Source: an uncultured Lysobacteraceae bacterium
Lineage (GTDB): Bacteria; Pseudomonadota; Gammaproteobacteria; Xanthomonadales; Xanthomonadaceae
Length of the DNA stretch: 64,000 bases
NCBI GenBank assembly: GCA_936911875.1
Contig: CAKZGB010000014.1
Span: forward strand, 1 to 64,000
Reading direction: 5' to 3'
Positions 22,994-34,510 of this stretch are shown piece by piece; position 1 is the stretch's first letter; each line of letters begins with the position of its first letter. The notes under the pieces were generated by a model. That model had not been told where the DNA came from. It was given only the letters and a program-made list of their open reading frames with translations, and did no database searches. Made by a program: the position numbers and the translations under genes.

Positions 22994-25237
22994 ATGCCCG
23001 CAACGGAATTGCCCCCTGCTTTCACCCCGGCCGAAACGGTCTGGAAGGTCGTGGTCAACGTCCCGTTATGGGCCCAATTTGACTACCGGCCGGGCGATGG
23101 CGCTCCGGTCATTGCGGCGGACATCGGGCGACGTGTGCGGGTCCCGTTCGGGCGTGGTGGCCACGAGCGCATCGGTCTCATTATAGGGAGCGGCCCGGCC
23201 GGTGTGGAGCAAATCCTGCCTGCCACCCTGCTCGACACCGACGCGCCCCTGCTGCCCGACGAACTGCTGCGCAGCCTGGCCTGGCTGCACCGCTATACCG
23301 TCTCGCCCTTGGGTGAGACCGTCTGGCAGGCCCTGCCTAAGCCCCTGCGCGATGGCGAGCCCGCCACACCCGAACCCGTAGCCCTGCTGGCCGCCACCCG
23401 CGATCCCACCACCCTGCGCGCCGGCAAGTACAAGAGCGCCCTGGAATCCCTACAAGTCGACGGTCCCCTACCCGAAGCAACGGCCCGTGAGCGCTATACC
23501 GGCGCCGTGGTGAACGAGCTGCTGCGTCGCGAGTTGGCCCAACTCCAACCGGTGTCGCTAACCGAGCAAATGGCCTTAGCCGATGCAGCCGGCCGCCGCT
23601 GGCAGGAGGAGGCCGAGCACCCACTCCATCGCCTGCAATTGACGGACGAACAACAGGCGGCGGTGCAAGCCGTCATTTCGGATCCCGATGTGTATCAGGG
23701 TTGGCTGCTCGAAGGCGTGACCGGCAGCGGTAAGACCGAGGTCTACCTGAGACTCATCGCGCAGACCTTGGCGGCCGGACGGCAGTCTTTGATTCTTGTG
23801 CCGGAAATCGGTCTCACACCGCAGACACTGCAACGGTTCGAACAGCGTTTGGGTGTGCCGGTGGATGCCTACCACTCGGGACTGAGTGATAAAGACCGCG
23901 CACGGGTGTGGCTGCGAGCACGGACCGGTTTAGCGCGCGTCATCGTCGGCACCCGCTCGGCGGCGTTTTTGCCGCTGGCCAATCCCGGTCTGTTTGTGGT
24001 CGACGAAGAACATGACGGCAGCTTCAAACAGTTCGATGGCATCCGCTACAACGCCCGTGATTTTCTGGTGCAACGTGCGAACCGTGTCAGCCGACCCATC
24101 GTGCTGGGCAGTGCCACGCCTTCGTTCGAATCGCTGCACAACGCGCAGACCGGCCGTTACGGTTTGCTGCGACTGACGGAACGCGCACACGGTGGCGCGC
24201 AGCATCCGCAGATGCGCATTGTCGACATGCGTGGCGTGCCGCTCGAAGCCGGCTTGAGTCCGTTGGTGCTCAAGGCCATCCGAGTGCACCTCGAACGCGG
24301 CGAACAGGTGCTGGTGTTCCGCAACCGCCGCGGCTATGCGCCGGTGCTGTTGTGCCATGACTGCGGTTGGAGCGCGCAGTGCCAACATTGCGACTCGGCG
24401 ATGACTGTGCACCAGCATGGCCGTCGACTGCAATGCCATCACTGCGGTGCCTCCCGCGCCGCGCCGCCCGCGTGTCCCGACTGCGGCGGACTCGCTTTGC
24501 ATCCGCAGGGCATCGGCACCGAACGGCTCGAAGAATTCCTTAGCGAGCAGTTCGCCGATATCGCCCCGGTGGTTCGCATCGACCGCGGCAGCACACGCAC
24601 GCGCGACGGATTGCAGCAGCGCCTGGCGACGGTCGGTGACGGCGCCGGCCTTCTGATTGGCACACAAATGCTGGCCAAGGGCCACGACTTGCCCAACCTA
24701 ACCTTAGTTGTCGTTGTAGGCGCCGACGAAGGCCTGTTCAGCACCGACTTCCGCGCGGGCGAACGATTGGCGCAGCAGCTGATCCAAGTCGCCGGTCGCG
24801 CCGGCCGCGCCGACAAACCCGGCGTCGTGCTGATTCAGACGCACCACCCCGATCACGTCCTGCTGCAACGTCTGCTCGATGCCGACTACAACGCTGTCGC
24901 GCAAACCGAACTCGACGAACGCAGCAAGGCCGCGTGGCCGCCCTACGCGTCTTTGGCTTTAATCCGTGCCGAAGGCCGCCACGTCGCCGAAGTTCGCGAG
25001 TTTCTGCAAGGGCTCAGCAAGGCCTTCGCACCGTATCCGAATGTGATGGCGATGGGACCGCTGCCCGCGCCGATGCCCAAGCGCGCCGGTTATCTGCGCG
25101 AACAGTTGCTGCTGCAGGCCGACACGCGCACCGACTTGCATCAGGCCCTGCAACGCGTGATTCCTGCCGTGTACGGTTCCCCGCTCGCGAGAAAAGTTCG
25201 ATGGTCGCTGGATGTGGACCCCTACGATCTCTACTAA
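22994..25237 (+). CDS. priA: Primosomal protein N' (replication restart helicase PriA)
   Basis: 747 residues. It binds stalled forks and reloads the replisome away from the origin. Seen in order: the N-terminal DNA-binding domain (about 1-105), Walker A GVTGSGKTEVYLRL, the DEEH box in VVDEEHDGSFKQ, and the zinc module with paired cysteines (CHDCGWSAQCQHC, CHHCGAS, CPDCGG), then helicase motifs V-VI (LIGTQMLAKGHD, QVAGRAGR). The start is ATG 22994. It ends 9 nt before tal. Confidence 0.97.
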   Translation: MPATELPPAFTPAETVWKVVVNVPLWAQFDYRPGDGAPVIAADIGRRVRVPFGRGGHERIGLIIGSGPAGVEQILPATLLDTDAPLLPDELLRSLAWLHRYTVSPLGETVWQALPKPLRDGEPATPEPVALLAATRDPTTLRAGKYKSALESLQVDGPLPEATARERYTGAVVNELLRRELAQLQPVSLTEQMALADAAGRRWQEEAEHPLHRLQLTDEQQAAVQAVISDPDVYQGWLLEGVTGSGKTEVYLRLIAQTLAAGRQSLILVPEIGLTPQTLQRFEQRLGVPVDAYHSGLSDKDRARVWLRARTGLARVIVGTRSAAFLPLANPGLFVVDEEHDGSFKQFDGIRYNARDFLVQRANRVSRPIVLGSATPSFESLHNAQTGRYGLLRLTERAHGGAQHPQMRIVDMRGVPLEAGLSPLVLKAIRVHLERGEQVLVFRNRRGYAPVLLCHDCGWSAQCQHCDSAMTVHQHGRRLQCHHCGASRAAPPACPDCGGLALHPQGIGTERLEEFLSEQFADIAPVVRIDRGSTRTRDGLQQRLATVGDGAGLLIGTQMLAKGHDLPNLTLVVVVGADEGLFSTDFRAGERLAQQLIQVAGRAGRADKPGVVLIQTHHPDHVLLQRLLDADYNAVAQTELDERSKAAWPPYASLALIRAEGRHVAEVREFLQGLSKAFAPYPNVMAMGPLPAPMPKRAGYLREQLLLQADTRTDLHQALQRVIPAVYGSPLARKVRWSLDVDPYDLY

Positions 25238-25240
25238 AAT
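25235..25240 (+). promoter_or_regulatory. -10 TAAAAT placed 6 nt before tal ATG
   Basis: TAAAAT-GAAGGC-ATG, overlapping the priA stop codon. GAAGG is too close to the ATG to act well as a ribosome-binding site, which favours a leaderless start. Confidence 0.45.
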
Positions 25241-25246
25241 GAAGGC

Positions 25247-26209
25247 ATGACTAGCGCACTCTCCCAACTCCGCCAACTGTCCACCATCGTTGCCGACACC
25301 GGCGACATCGAGGCCATTGCCAAATTCCAGCCGCAAGACGCGACGACCAACCCTTCGTTGCTGCTCAAAGCGGTGACCTTGCCCAAGCTGGCCGATACGG
25401 TGCATGCCGCCATCGCTGCCGCGCAAGGCGCGGACGAACAGGAACGCGTGCTCGATGCGTCCGATCGACTGGCCGTGGCCGTCGGCAGTGAAATCGTCAA
25501 GCTGGTAAAAGGCCGCGTCTCCACCGAGGTCGATGCGCGCCTGAGTTTTGACACGCAGGCCAGCCTGCTCAAGGCCCGCCGCCTGATCGAGCTGTACGAG
25601 GCCAATGGCGTCTCGCGAGATCGCATCCTGATCAAACTGGCGGCCACCTGGGAGGGCATCCGCGCTGCGGAACAATTGGAGCGCGAAGGCATCCAGACCA
25701 ACCTGACGCTGCTGTTCTCGTTTGCGCAAGCCCGCGCCTGTGCCGATGCCGGCGTGTTTCTGATCTCGCCGTTCGTCGGCCGCATTCTCGACTGGTACCT
25801 TGCCAACGGCATGGAAAAACCGAACCACGCCATGCAGGATCCGGGCGTGCAGTCCGTGCATCGCATCTGGAATTTCTACAAGCAGCACGGCTACCGCACC
25901 ATCGTGATGGGCGCCAGCTTCCGCAACATCGGCGAAGTGCTCGCGCTCGCCGGTTGCGATCGCCTCACCATTTCGCCCGATCTGCTCAACGAACTGCAAG
26001 ACAGCAAGGAGCCGGTGCAGTCGCATCTGACTGCGCCGGCCAACGTACAACCCGCACCCGCTGCACTGACCGAGGCCGAGTTCCGCTGGGAACACAATCA
26101 GGATCAGATGGCCGTTGAAAAACTGTCCGATGGCATCCGCAAGTTCGCCGCCGATCAGGTCAAGCTCGAAGCCCTCATCGCTGCCCACCCGGCCTTTACT
26201 GCGGCCTAA
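25247..26209 (+). CDS. tal: Transaldolase (class I, TalA/TalB type)
   Basis: 320 residues, close to E. coli TalB. It transfers dihydroxyacetone units in the non-oxidative pentose phosphate pathway. DATTNPSLLLKA (31-42) and the Schiff-base Lys130 in RILIKLAATWEG are present, as is the NLTLLFSFAQARACADAG segment. It lies 9 nt downstream of priA and ends 9 nt from the convergent SLC13 transporter gene. It probably has its own promoter. Confidence 0.97.
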   Translation: MTSALSQLRQLSTIVADTGDIEAIAKFQPQDATTNPSLLLKAVTLPKLADTVHAAIAAAQGADEQERVLDASDRLAVAVGSEIVKLVKGRVSTEVDARLSFDTQASLLKARRLIELYEANGVSRDRILIKLAATWEGIRAAEQLEREGIQTNLTLLFSFAQARACADAGVFLISPFVGRILDWYLANGMEKPNHAMQDPGVQSVHRIWNFYKQHGYRTIVMGASFRNIGEVLALAGCDRLTISPDLLNELQDSKEPVQSHLTAPANVQPAPAALTEAEFRWEHNQDQMAVEKLSDGIRKFAADQVKLEALIAAHPAFTAA

Positions 26210-26218
26210 AGCCCGGGT

Positions 26219-28030
26219 TTACCCCAACGAAGGCAGGAACGGGCCTTCGAGCCACAACCAGCGCGCCATCCACGAGGCGACGGCGCCAATCATCACTGTG
26301 AGCGGCAACCCGATCACCAGAAAGTCGCGGAAGGTGTAGTGGCCGGGGCGCAGGATCAGCAGGTTGCCGTGATGCCCGATGGGCGTCAGGAACGAAGCCA
26401 CTGCGCCCAATGCGGTAACCACCACGAATGGCGTCACCGGCAAGCCGAGACTGACCGCCAACGACAGGGCAATTGGTCCGAGCAGCACGGTCGTGGCCGC
26501 ATCGGACAGAATCTGTGTGAGCAGGCCGGCCATCAGGAACAGCATCATCAGCACAGCTAACGTCGGCCAGCCTTGCACCAGGTGTGTCAGGCCATCCGCG
26601 ATGAGTTTGGCGGTGCCGGTGTCTTCCATGGCAATGCCCAGCGGAATCACGCCCGCAATCATCACAAAGATGCGCACGTCGATTTCGCGATAGGCCTCGT
26701 TGATACCGACACACCGCGAGGCCACCATCGCCACGGCGCCCAACAGGAACGCCAGCGGCGGATCGAGCAGTTCGGTGGCGGCCGCAAAAATAGTGGCGCC
26801 CATAATCGCCAAGGCGACCGGCGACAGGATGCGACGCTTGGCCTCGCCCGCAAACGGTACCAGCATCAGAATGCCCTGGTGACTGGCCAACTCCGCCAGG
26901 CGCGATGAGTAACCCCACAGCACCAGCAAATCGCCTTCCTGCAGGCGCTCCTCGGCGTACCGTTGCTCACGCAACTGCGCATCGCGACGCCAAAGACCGG
27001 TCACCACCACGCCATTGCGCTGTGCAAACTGCAGTTCGCGCGTGCTCTTGCCGATGAACTCGCTGCCCGGTGCGACCACGGCCTGGACGAGCTGCGGCTG
27101 GCCTTCGTTATCGCCATTGCCCGCTAACAGACCAAACCGCGCGACGGCATTCAGATCGATCCCCTTATCGGCCTGCAACGAAGCGATGTGATCGGGACTG
27201 GCATCGACAATCAGAATGTCGTGGCGACTGAGCGGGCTGCTATCGGTCAGATCATCGCGCAGCACATCGTCACGCAACCAGCCGACGACTTCAAAGTCCT
27301 TGCCCATGGCCGTTTTGAGTTCGGCCAACGGCCGCGTTGCCCAGCGAGAATGCGGACCGATGACCAGCTCACTGCGATAACGGTCCAGCCGGAACATCTC
27401 GGCATCGTCAGCCTGCCCCATATGTTTGGGCAGCACAAACCGCATCAGCAGCATGTAAACGGTGGCCATGACCACCAGCGCAACGCCGATCGGCGTGACC
27501 GAGAAAATACCCAGCGATTTGGCCCCGCTGCGCTCGATCATGTTGTTGGCCAGCAGGAAGGCCGGCGCACTCACCAACGTCAACGTGGTGCCCAACGAAG
27601 CCGCCAGCGACATCGGCATCAGCAGGCGCGAAACACTCAGACGTTTTTGCCGCGCAAACTTGCTCAGGATCGGCACCATCATGGCCGTGACCATGACGTG
27701 ATGCGTAAACGAGGCCATTGCCGACACAATCGGCATGATCACCGCGATACTGCGCAGCTCGCCGTTACCGCCGAGCCTGGACACCCACTCACCGATTTTC
27801 TCGGTGATGCCGGTCGCCGCCAGCCCGGCGCTGATCACAAACACCGACGCCACAATGATCGCCGGTTCACTGGCGAAACCGCTGAGCGCCCGCTTGCTAT
27901 CGAGAATGCCCGTGACGACCAAGGCCAGCAACGTGATCATGGCCGTCACATCAACCCGCAATTTCTCCGTGACGAAGAGGTAAAGGGCGCCGGCCAGAAT
28001 GGCCAGAAACGTCAGTTGTTCAATGGTCAT
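26219..28030 (-). CDS. SLC13-family anion permease with tandem RCK_C domains
   Basis: 603 residues. About five helices precede a soluble insert (about 205-400) and further helices follow, as in SLC13/CitT/DASS-type permeases carrying two TrkA-C (RCK_C) domains. The first RCK_C is around ELVIGPHSRWATRPLAELK, the second around VVAPGSEFIGKSTRELQ. Transport motifs include SDAATTVLLGPIALSLA and FLTPIGHHGNLLI. The substrate could be sulfate, dicarboxylate or another anion and cannot be told from sequence. A CATAAT hexamer lies 6 nt before ATG 28030, within the end of clpB, so it may be transcribed separately. Confidence 0.88.
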   Translation of the reverse strand: MTIEQLTFLAILAGALYLFVTEKLRVDVTAMITLLALVVTGILDSKRALSGFASEPAIIVASVFVISAGLAATGITEKIGEWVSRLGGNGELRSIAVIMPIVSAMASFTHHVMVTAMMVPILSKFARQKRLSVSRLLMPMSLAASLGTTLTLVSAPAFLLANNMIERSGAKSLGIFSVTPIGVALVVMATVYMLLMRFVLPKHMGQADDAEMFRLDRYRSELVIGPHSRWATRPLAELKTAMGKDFEVVGWLRDDVLRDDLTDSSPLSRHDILIVDASPDHIASLQADKGIDLNAVARFGLLAGNGDNEGQPQLVQAVVAPGSEFIGKSTRELQFAQRNGVVVTGLWRRDAQLREQRYAEERLQEGDLLVLWGYSSRLAELASHQGILMLVPFAGEAKRRILSPVALAIMGATIFAAATELLDPPLAFLLGAVAMVASRCVGINEAYREIDVRIFVMIAGVIPLGIAMEDTGTAKLIADGLTHLVQGWPTLAVLMMLFLMAGLLTQILSDAATTVLLGPIALSLAVSLGLPVTPFVVVTALGAVASFLTPIGHHGNLLILRPGHYTFRDFLVIGLPLTVMIGAVASWMARWLWLEGPFLPSLG

Positions 28031-28037
28031 ACGACCA

Positions 28038-30617
<2,580 letters not shown>

Positions 30618-30658
30618 GAGCACGACTCCTTGATGAGTCTGTCCAACTACTATGCGCT

Positions 30659-30687
30659 ACGTGGGGTTCACTGCGTGTCAGCGCAAG
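30659..30687 (-). promoter_or_regulatory. Sigma-32-type promoter of clpB
   Basis: On the minus strand CTTGCGC (30687-30681), a 14-bp spacer and CCCCACGT (30666-30659) match the RpoH pattern CTTGAAA-N13-15-CCCCATNT in the most conserved positions. It sits about 42 nt upstream of the clpB start. Confidence 0.65.
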
Positions 30688-30715
30688 GCCGACCGTTACA
30701 ATCGTTGCCGAATTT

Positions 30716-31477
30716 TCAGCCGGTACGCCAGATCAGACTGGCCATGCGGCCGGTGCGCGGATCCCTTCGGTGCGAATAAAAACGGTTCGCATCTGAGATG
30801 GTGCATAAATCGCCGCCAAAAATCTGCGCCGCGGGCACACCAATCGCATCCAGACGCTGCTTAGCCAGTGCATACAGATCGACGTTCCAGTGATCATCGC
30901 GCGAGCATTTGAATGCGGACGCGGCCTTCCAGTCCTGACTGACGAAGGCATCAAAGACATCGACACCGATCTCGTAGCGTTGCGGACCTGCTGCCGGACC
31001 GAGCCACACCAGCAGTTCCGAAGCCGGTACCTGCATCGCCTCGACGGTGCGTTCAATGACACCGGCCGCCAAAGAGCGCCATCCGGCATGGGCGCCCGCG
31101 ACCACCGTGCCGCGACGATCGGTCAGCAACACCGGCAGGCAGTCGGCAGTCTGGATCGAAATCACCAGATTCGGCTTGCGCGTAAAGGCCGCATCAGCGG
31201 TAGGCAAATCGTTGAGTTGTTCGGCACTTTTGAGTTCCACGACTTCAACGCCGTGCACCTGTTTCAGCCAGAACGGCGCACTGGGCAACTTGGCCTGTTG
31301 CTGCAATCGCTCGCGATTGGTCTGCACGGCTTGCGGATCGTCGCCGGTAGGACTGGCGCAATTGCCCATGTTGAAGCGATCAAACGGCGCGACAGAGACG
31401 CCATCGCCATCGCGCGTGGTGGTCAGTGCATGTACGCCTTGCGGCGCGGGCCATTGGGCTGTGATCCATCCGCTCAT
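30716..31477 (-). CDS. pgeF: Peptidoglycan editing factor PgeF / laccase-domain protein
   Basis: 253 residues. Family motifs are WLKQVHGVEVV, the metal-site TADCLPVLLTD with Cys, AHAGWRSLAAGVIE and the C-terminal FYSHRRDPRTGRMASLIW. In E. coli (YfiH) this family is reported to remove wrong L-Ser-type peptides from cell-wall precursors; other members show purine nucleoside phosphorylase activity. ATG 31477 is favoured over 31483 because TACACT lies exactly 6 nt upstream and no Shine-Dalgarno is present. In gammaproteobacteria the gene often sits between rluD and clpB, both of which are nearby here. Confidence 0.95.
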   Translation of the reverse strand: MSGWITAQWPAPQGVHALTTTRDGDGVSVAPFDRFNMGNCASPTGDDPQAVQTNRERLQQQAKLPSAPFWLKQVHGVEVVELKSAEQLNDLPTADAAFTRKPNLVISIQTADCLPVLLTDRRGTVVAGAHAGWRSLAAGVIERTVEAMQVPASELLVWLGPAAGPQRYEIGVDVFDAFVSQDWKAASAFKCSRDDHWNVDLYALAKQRLDAIGVPAAQIFGGDLCTISDANRFYSHRRDPRTGRMASLIWRTG

Positions 31478-31483
31478 GGCCAT

Positions 31484-31489
31484 AGTGTA
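31484..31489 (-). promoter_or_regulatory. -10 TACACT placed 6 nt before pgeF ATG
   Basis: TACACT-ATGGCC-ATG on the minus strand; predicts a leaderless pgeF mRNA starting at 31477. Confidence 0.5.
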
Positions 31490-31536
31490 ATGCGGCCGGT
31501 GGCGCCTTCGTCACGTTAAATCGCAGCGCCCGCCCT

Positions 31537-31542
31537 TACCAT
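31537..31542 (+). promoter_or_regulatory. -10 TACCAT placed 6 nt before the serB-like ATG
   Basis: TACCAT-AGGGAA-ATG. AGGG is only 2 nt from the ATG, too close for normal ribosome binding. Together with the pgeF promoter it fits two start codons facing apart across only 71 bp. Confidence 0.5.
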
Positions 31543-31548
31543 AGGGAA

Positions 31549-32214
31549 ATGGAACGAACTCTGTTATTTGATTTTGACAGCACGTGGACGCGGGTCGAGG
31601 CCCTTGATCTGCTGGCACAGCAGTTAGCCGACGAAGGCCGTCTGAGCCGTGCCGCTGTAACAGAGATCGCCAACGTGACCGAGCTGGGAATGAGCGGTGC
31701 CATCGGCTTCGGCGAATCGCTGCGCCGACGCATGGCCGTGCTTGATATCCATTCTGATGACATCACCACCCTATCGCACACCCTCAAGGCGCAGGTCTCG
31801 AACTCCATCGTGGCCAACGCCGACTGGGTACGTGCCAACGCGCATCGCATCCGCATTGTGTCCAACGGCTTTGTCGAATTCATCGCACCGGTAGTCGCCG
31901 AATTGGGCATTGCCGAAGGCCAGGTCGTCGCCAACCGCTTTCTGCTCAACACACAAGGTCGCATCACCGGCGCCGATCTCTCGAGCCCGCTGGCTGCTGA
32001 CAATGGCAAACCCGTCGCCGTGCAAGCATTGAACCTTGACGGCGAGGTGTGGGCGATCGGTGACGGCTTTACCGATTACCAGATCAAGCAAGGCGGCGCG
32101 GCCCATGCCTTCGTGGCGTATACCGAGAACGTGCGTCGCCAGCGCGTCGTCGATCTGGCAGACTTTGAAGCTCCCTCTCTTGATGTTCTCATCGCACACG
32201 ACGCCCGGTCATGA
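31549..32214 (+). CDS. serB: HAD-family phosphatase, SerB-like (probable phosphoserine phosphatase)
   Basis: 221 residues. HAD motif I is FDFDST (nucleophile Asp8, acid/base Asp10), with the SerB-type Glu shortly after (RVEALDLL). Motif II Ser is in IVSNG, the motif III Lys is probably in NGKPVAVQAL, and motif IV is GDGFTD. SerB makes L-serine from phosphoserine. The ATGA overlap with serA, which catalyses the first step of the same pathway, strongly supports this role even though the sequence is shorter than E. coli SerB. The gene symbol rests on this context. Confidence 0.8.
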   Translation: MERTLLFDFDSTWTRVEALDLLAQQLADEGRLSRAAVTEIANVTELGMSGAIGFGESLRRRMAVLDIHSDDITTLSHTLKAQVSNSIVANADWVRANAHRIRIVSNGFVEFIAPVVAELGIAEGQVVANRFLLNTQGRITGADLSSPLAADNGKPVAVQALNLDGEVWAIGDGFTDYQIKQGGAAHAFVAYTENVRRQRVVDLADFEAPSLDVLIAHDARS

Positions 32215-33440
32215 CTAAAGCACTCTCCTTTCCCAAATCCCGCATGCGCGTGCTGCTGCTGGAAAACGTGCACCCGGTGGCCGTCGAACTACTGGAACAA
32301 CAGGGCTATCAGGTCGATGTCCGCAAGCAAGCCCTGAGCGAAGACGAACTCATCGCCGAGCTCGCCGATGTCTCCCTGCTGGGCATCCGCTCCAAGACGC
32401 AGGTGAGCCGTCGCGTGCTGGAACAGGCGCCACGCCTGCTCGCCATTGGCGCGTTCTGCATCGGCACCAACCAAATCGATCTGCAAGCCGCAACGGAACA
32501 AGGGGTTGCGGTATTCAACGCACCGTTTAGCAACACGCGCTCCGTGGTCGAACTCGCGCTGGCGGAAATGATTCTGCTGATGCGCGGCATCCCGGACAAG
32601 AACCGTATGCTGCACGCAGGTCAATGGGACAAATCCGCAGCCGGCTCGCATGAGGTGCGCGGCAAAACGCTGGGCCTGATCGGCTACGGCAGCATCGGCA
32701 CACAACTCTCAGTACTCGCCGAAGCCATGGGCATGCGCGTCATGTTTTACGACATCGCCGAGAAACTGGCACTGGGCAACGCCGTTCAATGCCGGTCCAT
32801 GGCCGAAGTGCTGACCAACGCCCACATCGTCTCGCTCCATGTCGATGGCCGTGCCGCCAACGCCAACCTGATCGGCGCCGAGCAATTGCAGTCGATGCGC
32901 AAGGGCGCGCTGCTGATCAATCTCAGCCGCGGTCACGTGGTGGATATCGAGGCGCTGCGTCAGGCCGTCGAGAGCGGCCAACTCGGCGGTTGCGCAGTCG
33001 ATGTGTTCCCCTATGAGCCCGCCAGCAATGACGAGCCGTTTGATTCGCCGTTGCGCGGTCTGCGCAACACGCTGCTGACGCCGCATGTGGGCGGCTCCAC
33101 CGCCGAAGCGCAGGAAAACATCGGCCGTTTTGTGCCTGGCAAACTGAGCGATTTCGTCGATACGGGGGCCACGCAGAACGCCGTCAATTTCCCCGAGATC
33201 ATTTTGCCGACGCTAGCCGATGCGCATCGGGTCCTGCATATCCATCGCAACGTGCCCGGCATTCTGGCGCGCATCAACAGCATTCTGGCCGAGCGTGGCG
33301 TCAATATCGTCGGTCAATACCTCAAGACCAATGAAACCATCGGTTACGTGATTACCGACATCAACACCGATTACGACGAAGGCGTTCTCGCCCAACTGCG
33401 CGAGCTCGAGCACACGTTACGCGTCCGCGTGCTGTACTGA
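32211..33440 (+). CDS. serA: D-3-phosphoglycerate dehydrogenase
   Basis: 409 residues, the E. coli-type SerA with a C-terminal ACT domain (about 335-409), the site of serine feedback in E. coli. The NAD site is GLIGYGSIGTQLSVLAE. The catalytic Arg lies in INLSRGHVVD, followed by the conserved acidic residues and the His in LTPHVGGSTAEAQ. It oxidises 3-phosphoglycerate, the first step to serine. It starts inside the stop of the serB-like gene, forming a two-gene serine operon, and ends 24 bp from convergent rluD. Confidence 0.97.
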   Translation: MTKALSFPKSRMRVLLLENVHPVAVELLEQQGYQVDVRKQALSEDELIAELADVSLLGIRSKTQVSRRVLEQAPRLLAIGAFCIGTNQIDLQAATEQGVAVFNAPFSNTRSVVELALAEMILLMRGIPDKNRMLHAGQWDKSAAGSHEVRGKTLGLIGYGSIGTQLSVLAEAMGMRVMFYDIAEKLALGNAVQCRSMAEVLTNAHIVSLHVDGRAANANLIGAEQLQSMRKGALLINLSRGHVVDIEALRQAVESGQLGGCAVDVFPYEPASNDEPFDSPLRGLRNTLLTPHVGGSTAEAQENIGRFVPGKLSDFVDTGATQNAVNFPEIILPTLADAHRVLHIHRNVPGILARINSILAERGVNIVGQYLKTNETIGYVITDINTDYDEGVLAQLRELEHTLRVRVLY

Positions 33441-33464
33441 TTGGCGCCGCTAAACGCGGTGATT

Positions 33465-34430
33465 TCAGTCTTCGTGCTGACGCGTGTCGTCGCGCAGTAC
33501 CGATAGCAGCCTGAGCATGTCGGCCGGTGCCGGTGCTTCGCAACGTACGGGTTCACCGGTAATCGGGTGCTCAAACGACAGCACCTCGGCATGCAGTGCC
33601 TGACGACGGAAGCCGCGCAATTGCTCGACCAGTTCGGGCGTTGCGCCGCGCGGCAGCTTGAGCGGACCGCCGTATAGCGGATCGCCGATGATCGGATGTT
33701 TGATGTGGTTCATGTGCACGCGAATCTGGTGGGTACGACCCGTTTCCAGACGACACTCCAGCAAGGTGTGATTGCGGAACCGCTCGCGCAGGCGGTAATG
33801 CGTGATGGCATCACGGCCATCGTCGCGCACGGCCTGACGGATACGATCGCGCGGATGGCGGTCGATCGGCGCATCGACGGTGCCGCCACTGACCATTGCG
33901 CCCACCACCACAGCCAGATATTGGCGATGCACATCGCGCGCCGACAGCATCTCAATCAGGCGCGTATGGGCGGGCAAGGTCTTGGCTACAACCATGACGC
34001 CCGAAGTGTCCTTATCGAGGCGATGCACGATGCCGGCACGCGGCAACTTATCCAGTGAGGCATCGTGGTGCAGCAAGGCATTCACCAGCGTGCCGCGCGG
34101 ATTGCCCGCGCCCGGATGAACCACCAGACCCGCCGGCTTGTTGAGGACCAGGATGTCGGCATCCTCGTACAGAATCTCAAGTTCCATGGCCTCGGGCTCG
34201 GAATGGGTCTGCACCGTCTCGACGGCGGACAGGGTCACCGACTCGCCACCACGGACCGGGTCACGGGGACGGACCGTACGGCCATCGAGCGTAAGTTCGC
34301 CCGATTTGATCCACGAGGCCAGCTTGGAGCGCGAGTACTCGCCAAAGAGCGTGGCAACGACGGCATCGAACCGTTGGCCGGCCAGGCTATCGGGGACAAT
34401 GGCGGTGCGCTGAATGGTGGCTTGGGTCAT
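33465..34430 (-). CDS. rluD: 23S rRNA pseudouridine(1911/1915/1917) synthase
   Basis: 321 residues. An N-terminal S4 RNA-binding domain (SRSKLASWIKSGELTLDG) is followed by the RluA-type catalytic domain with the nucleophilic Asp in GIVHRLDKDTSGVMVVAK and the RLETGRTHQIRVHMNHI segment. It modifies helix 69 of 23S rRNA. ATG 34430 is the family-like start; the frame is open upstream but overlaps the bamD promoter region. It is divergent from bamD, a very conserved pairing in gammaproteobacteria. Confidence 0.96.
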   Translation of the reverse strand: MTQATIQRTAIVPDSLAGQRFDAVVATLFGEYSRSKLASWIKSGELTLDGRTVRPRDPVRGGESVTLSAVETVQTHSEPEAMELEILYEDADILVLNKPAGLVVHPGAGNPRGTLVNALLHHDASLDKLPRAGIVHRLDKDTSGVMVVAKTLPAHTRLIEMLSARDVHRQYLAVVVGAMVSGGTVDAPIDRHPRDRIRQAVRDDGRDAITHYRLRERFRNHTLLECRLETGRTHQIRVHMNHIKHPIIGDPLYGGPLKLPRGATPELVEQLRGFRRQALHAEVLSFEHPITGEPVRCEAPAPADMLRLLSVLRDDTRQHED

Positions 34431-34510
34431 GGTGTTCAGATCGGCAAAAGTCAGGCTTAGGACTGGTATTATGGGCTTTCCGCGCTTTGAGCGCCGATTT
34501 CGACATCCAG

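Noticed and set aside
33441..33464. Bidirectional terminator between serA and rluD
   Set aside because: The 24-bp gap contains no stable stem followed by T residues.
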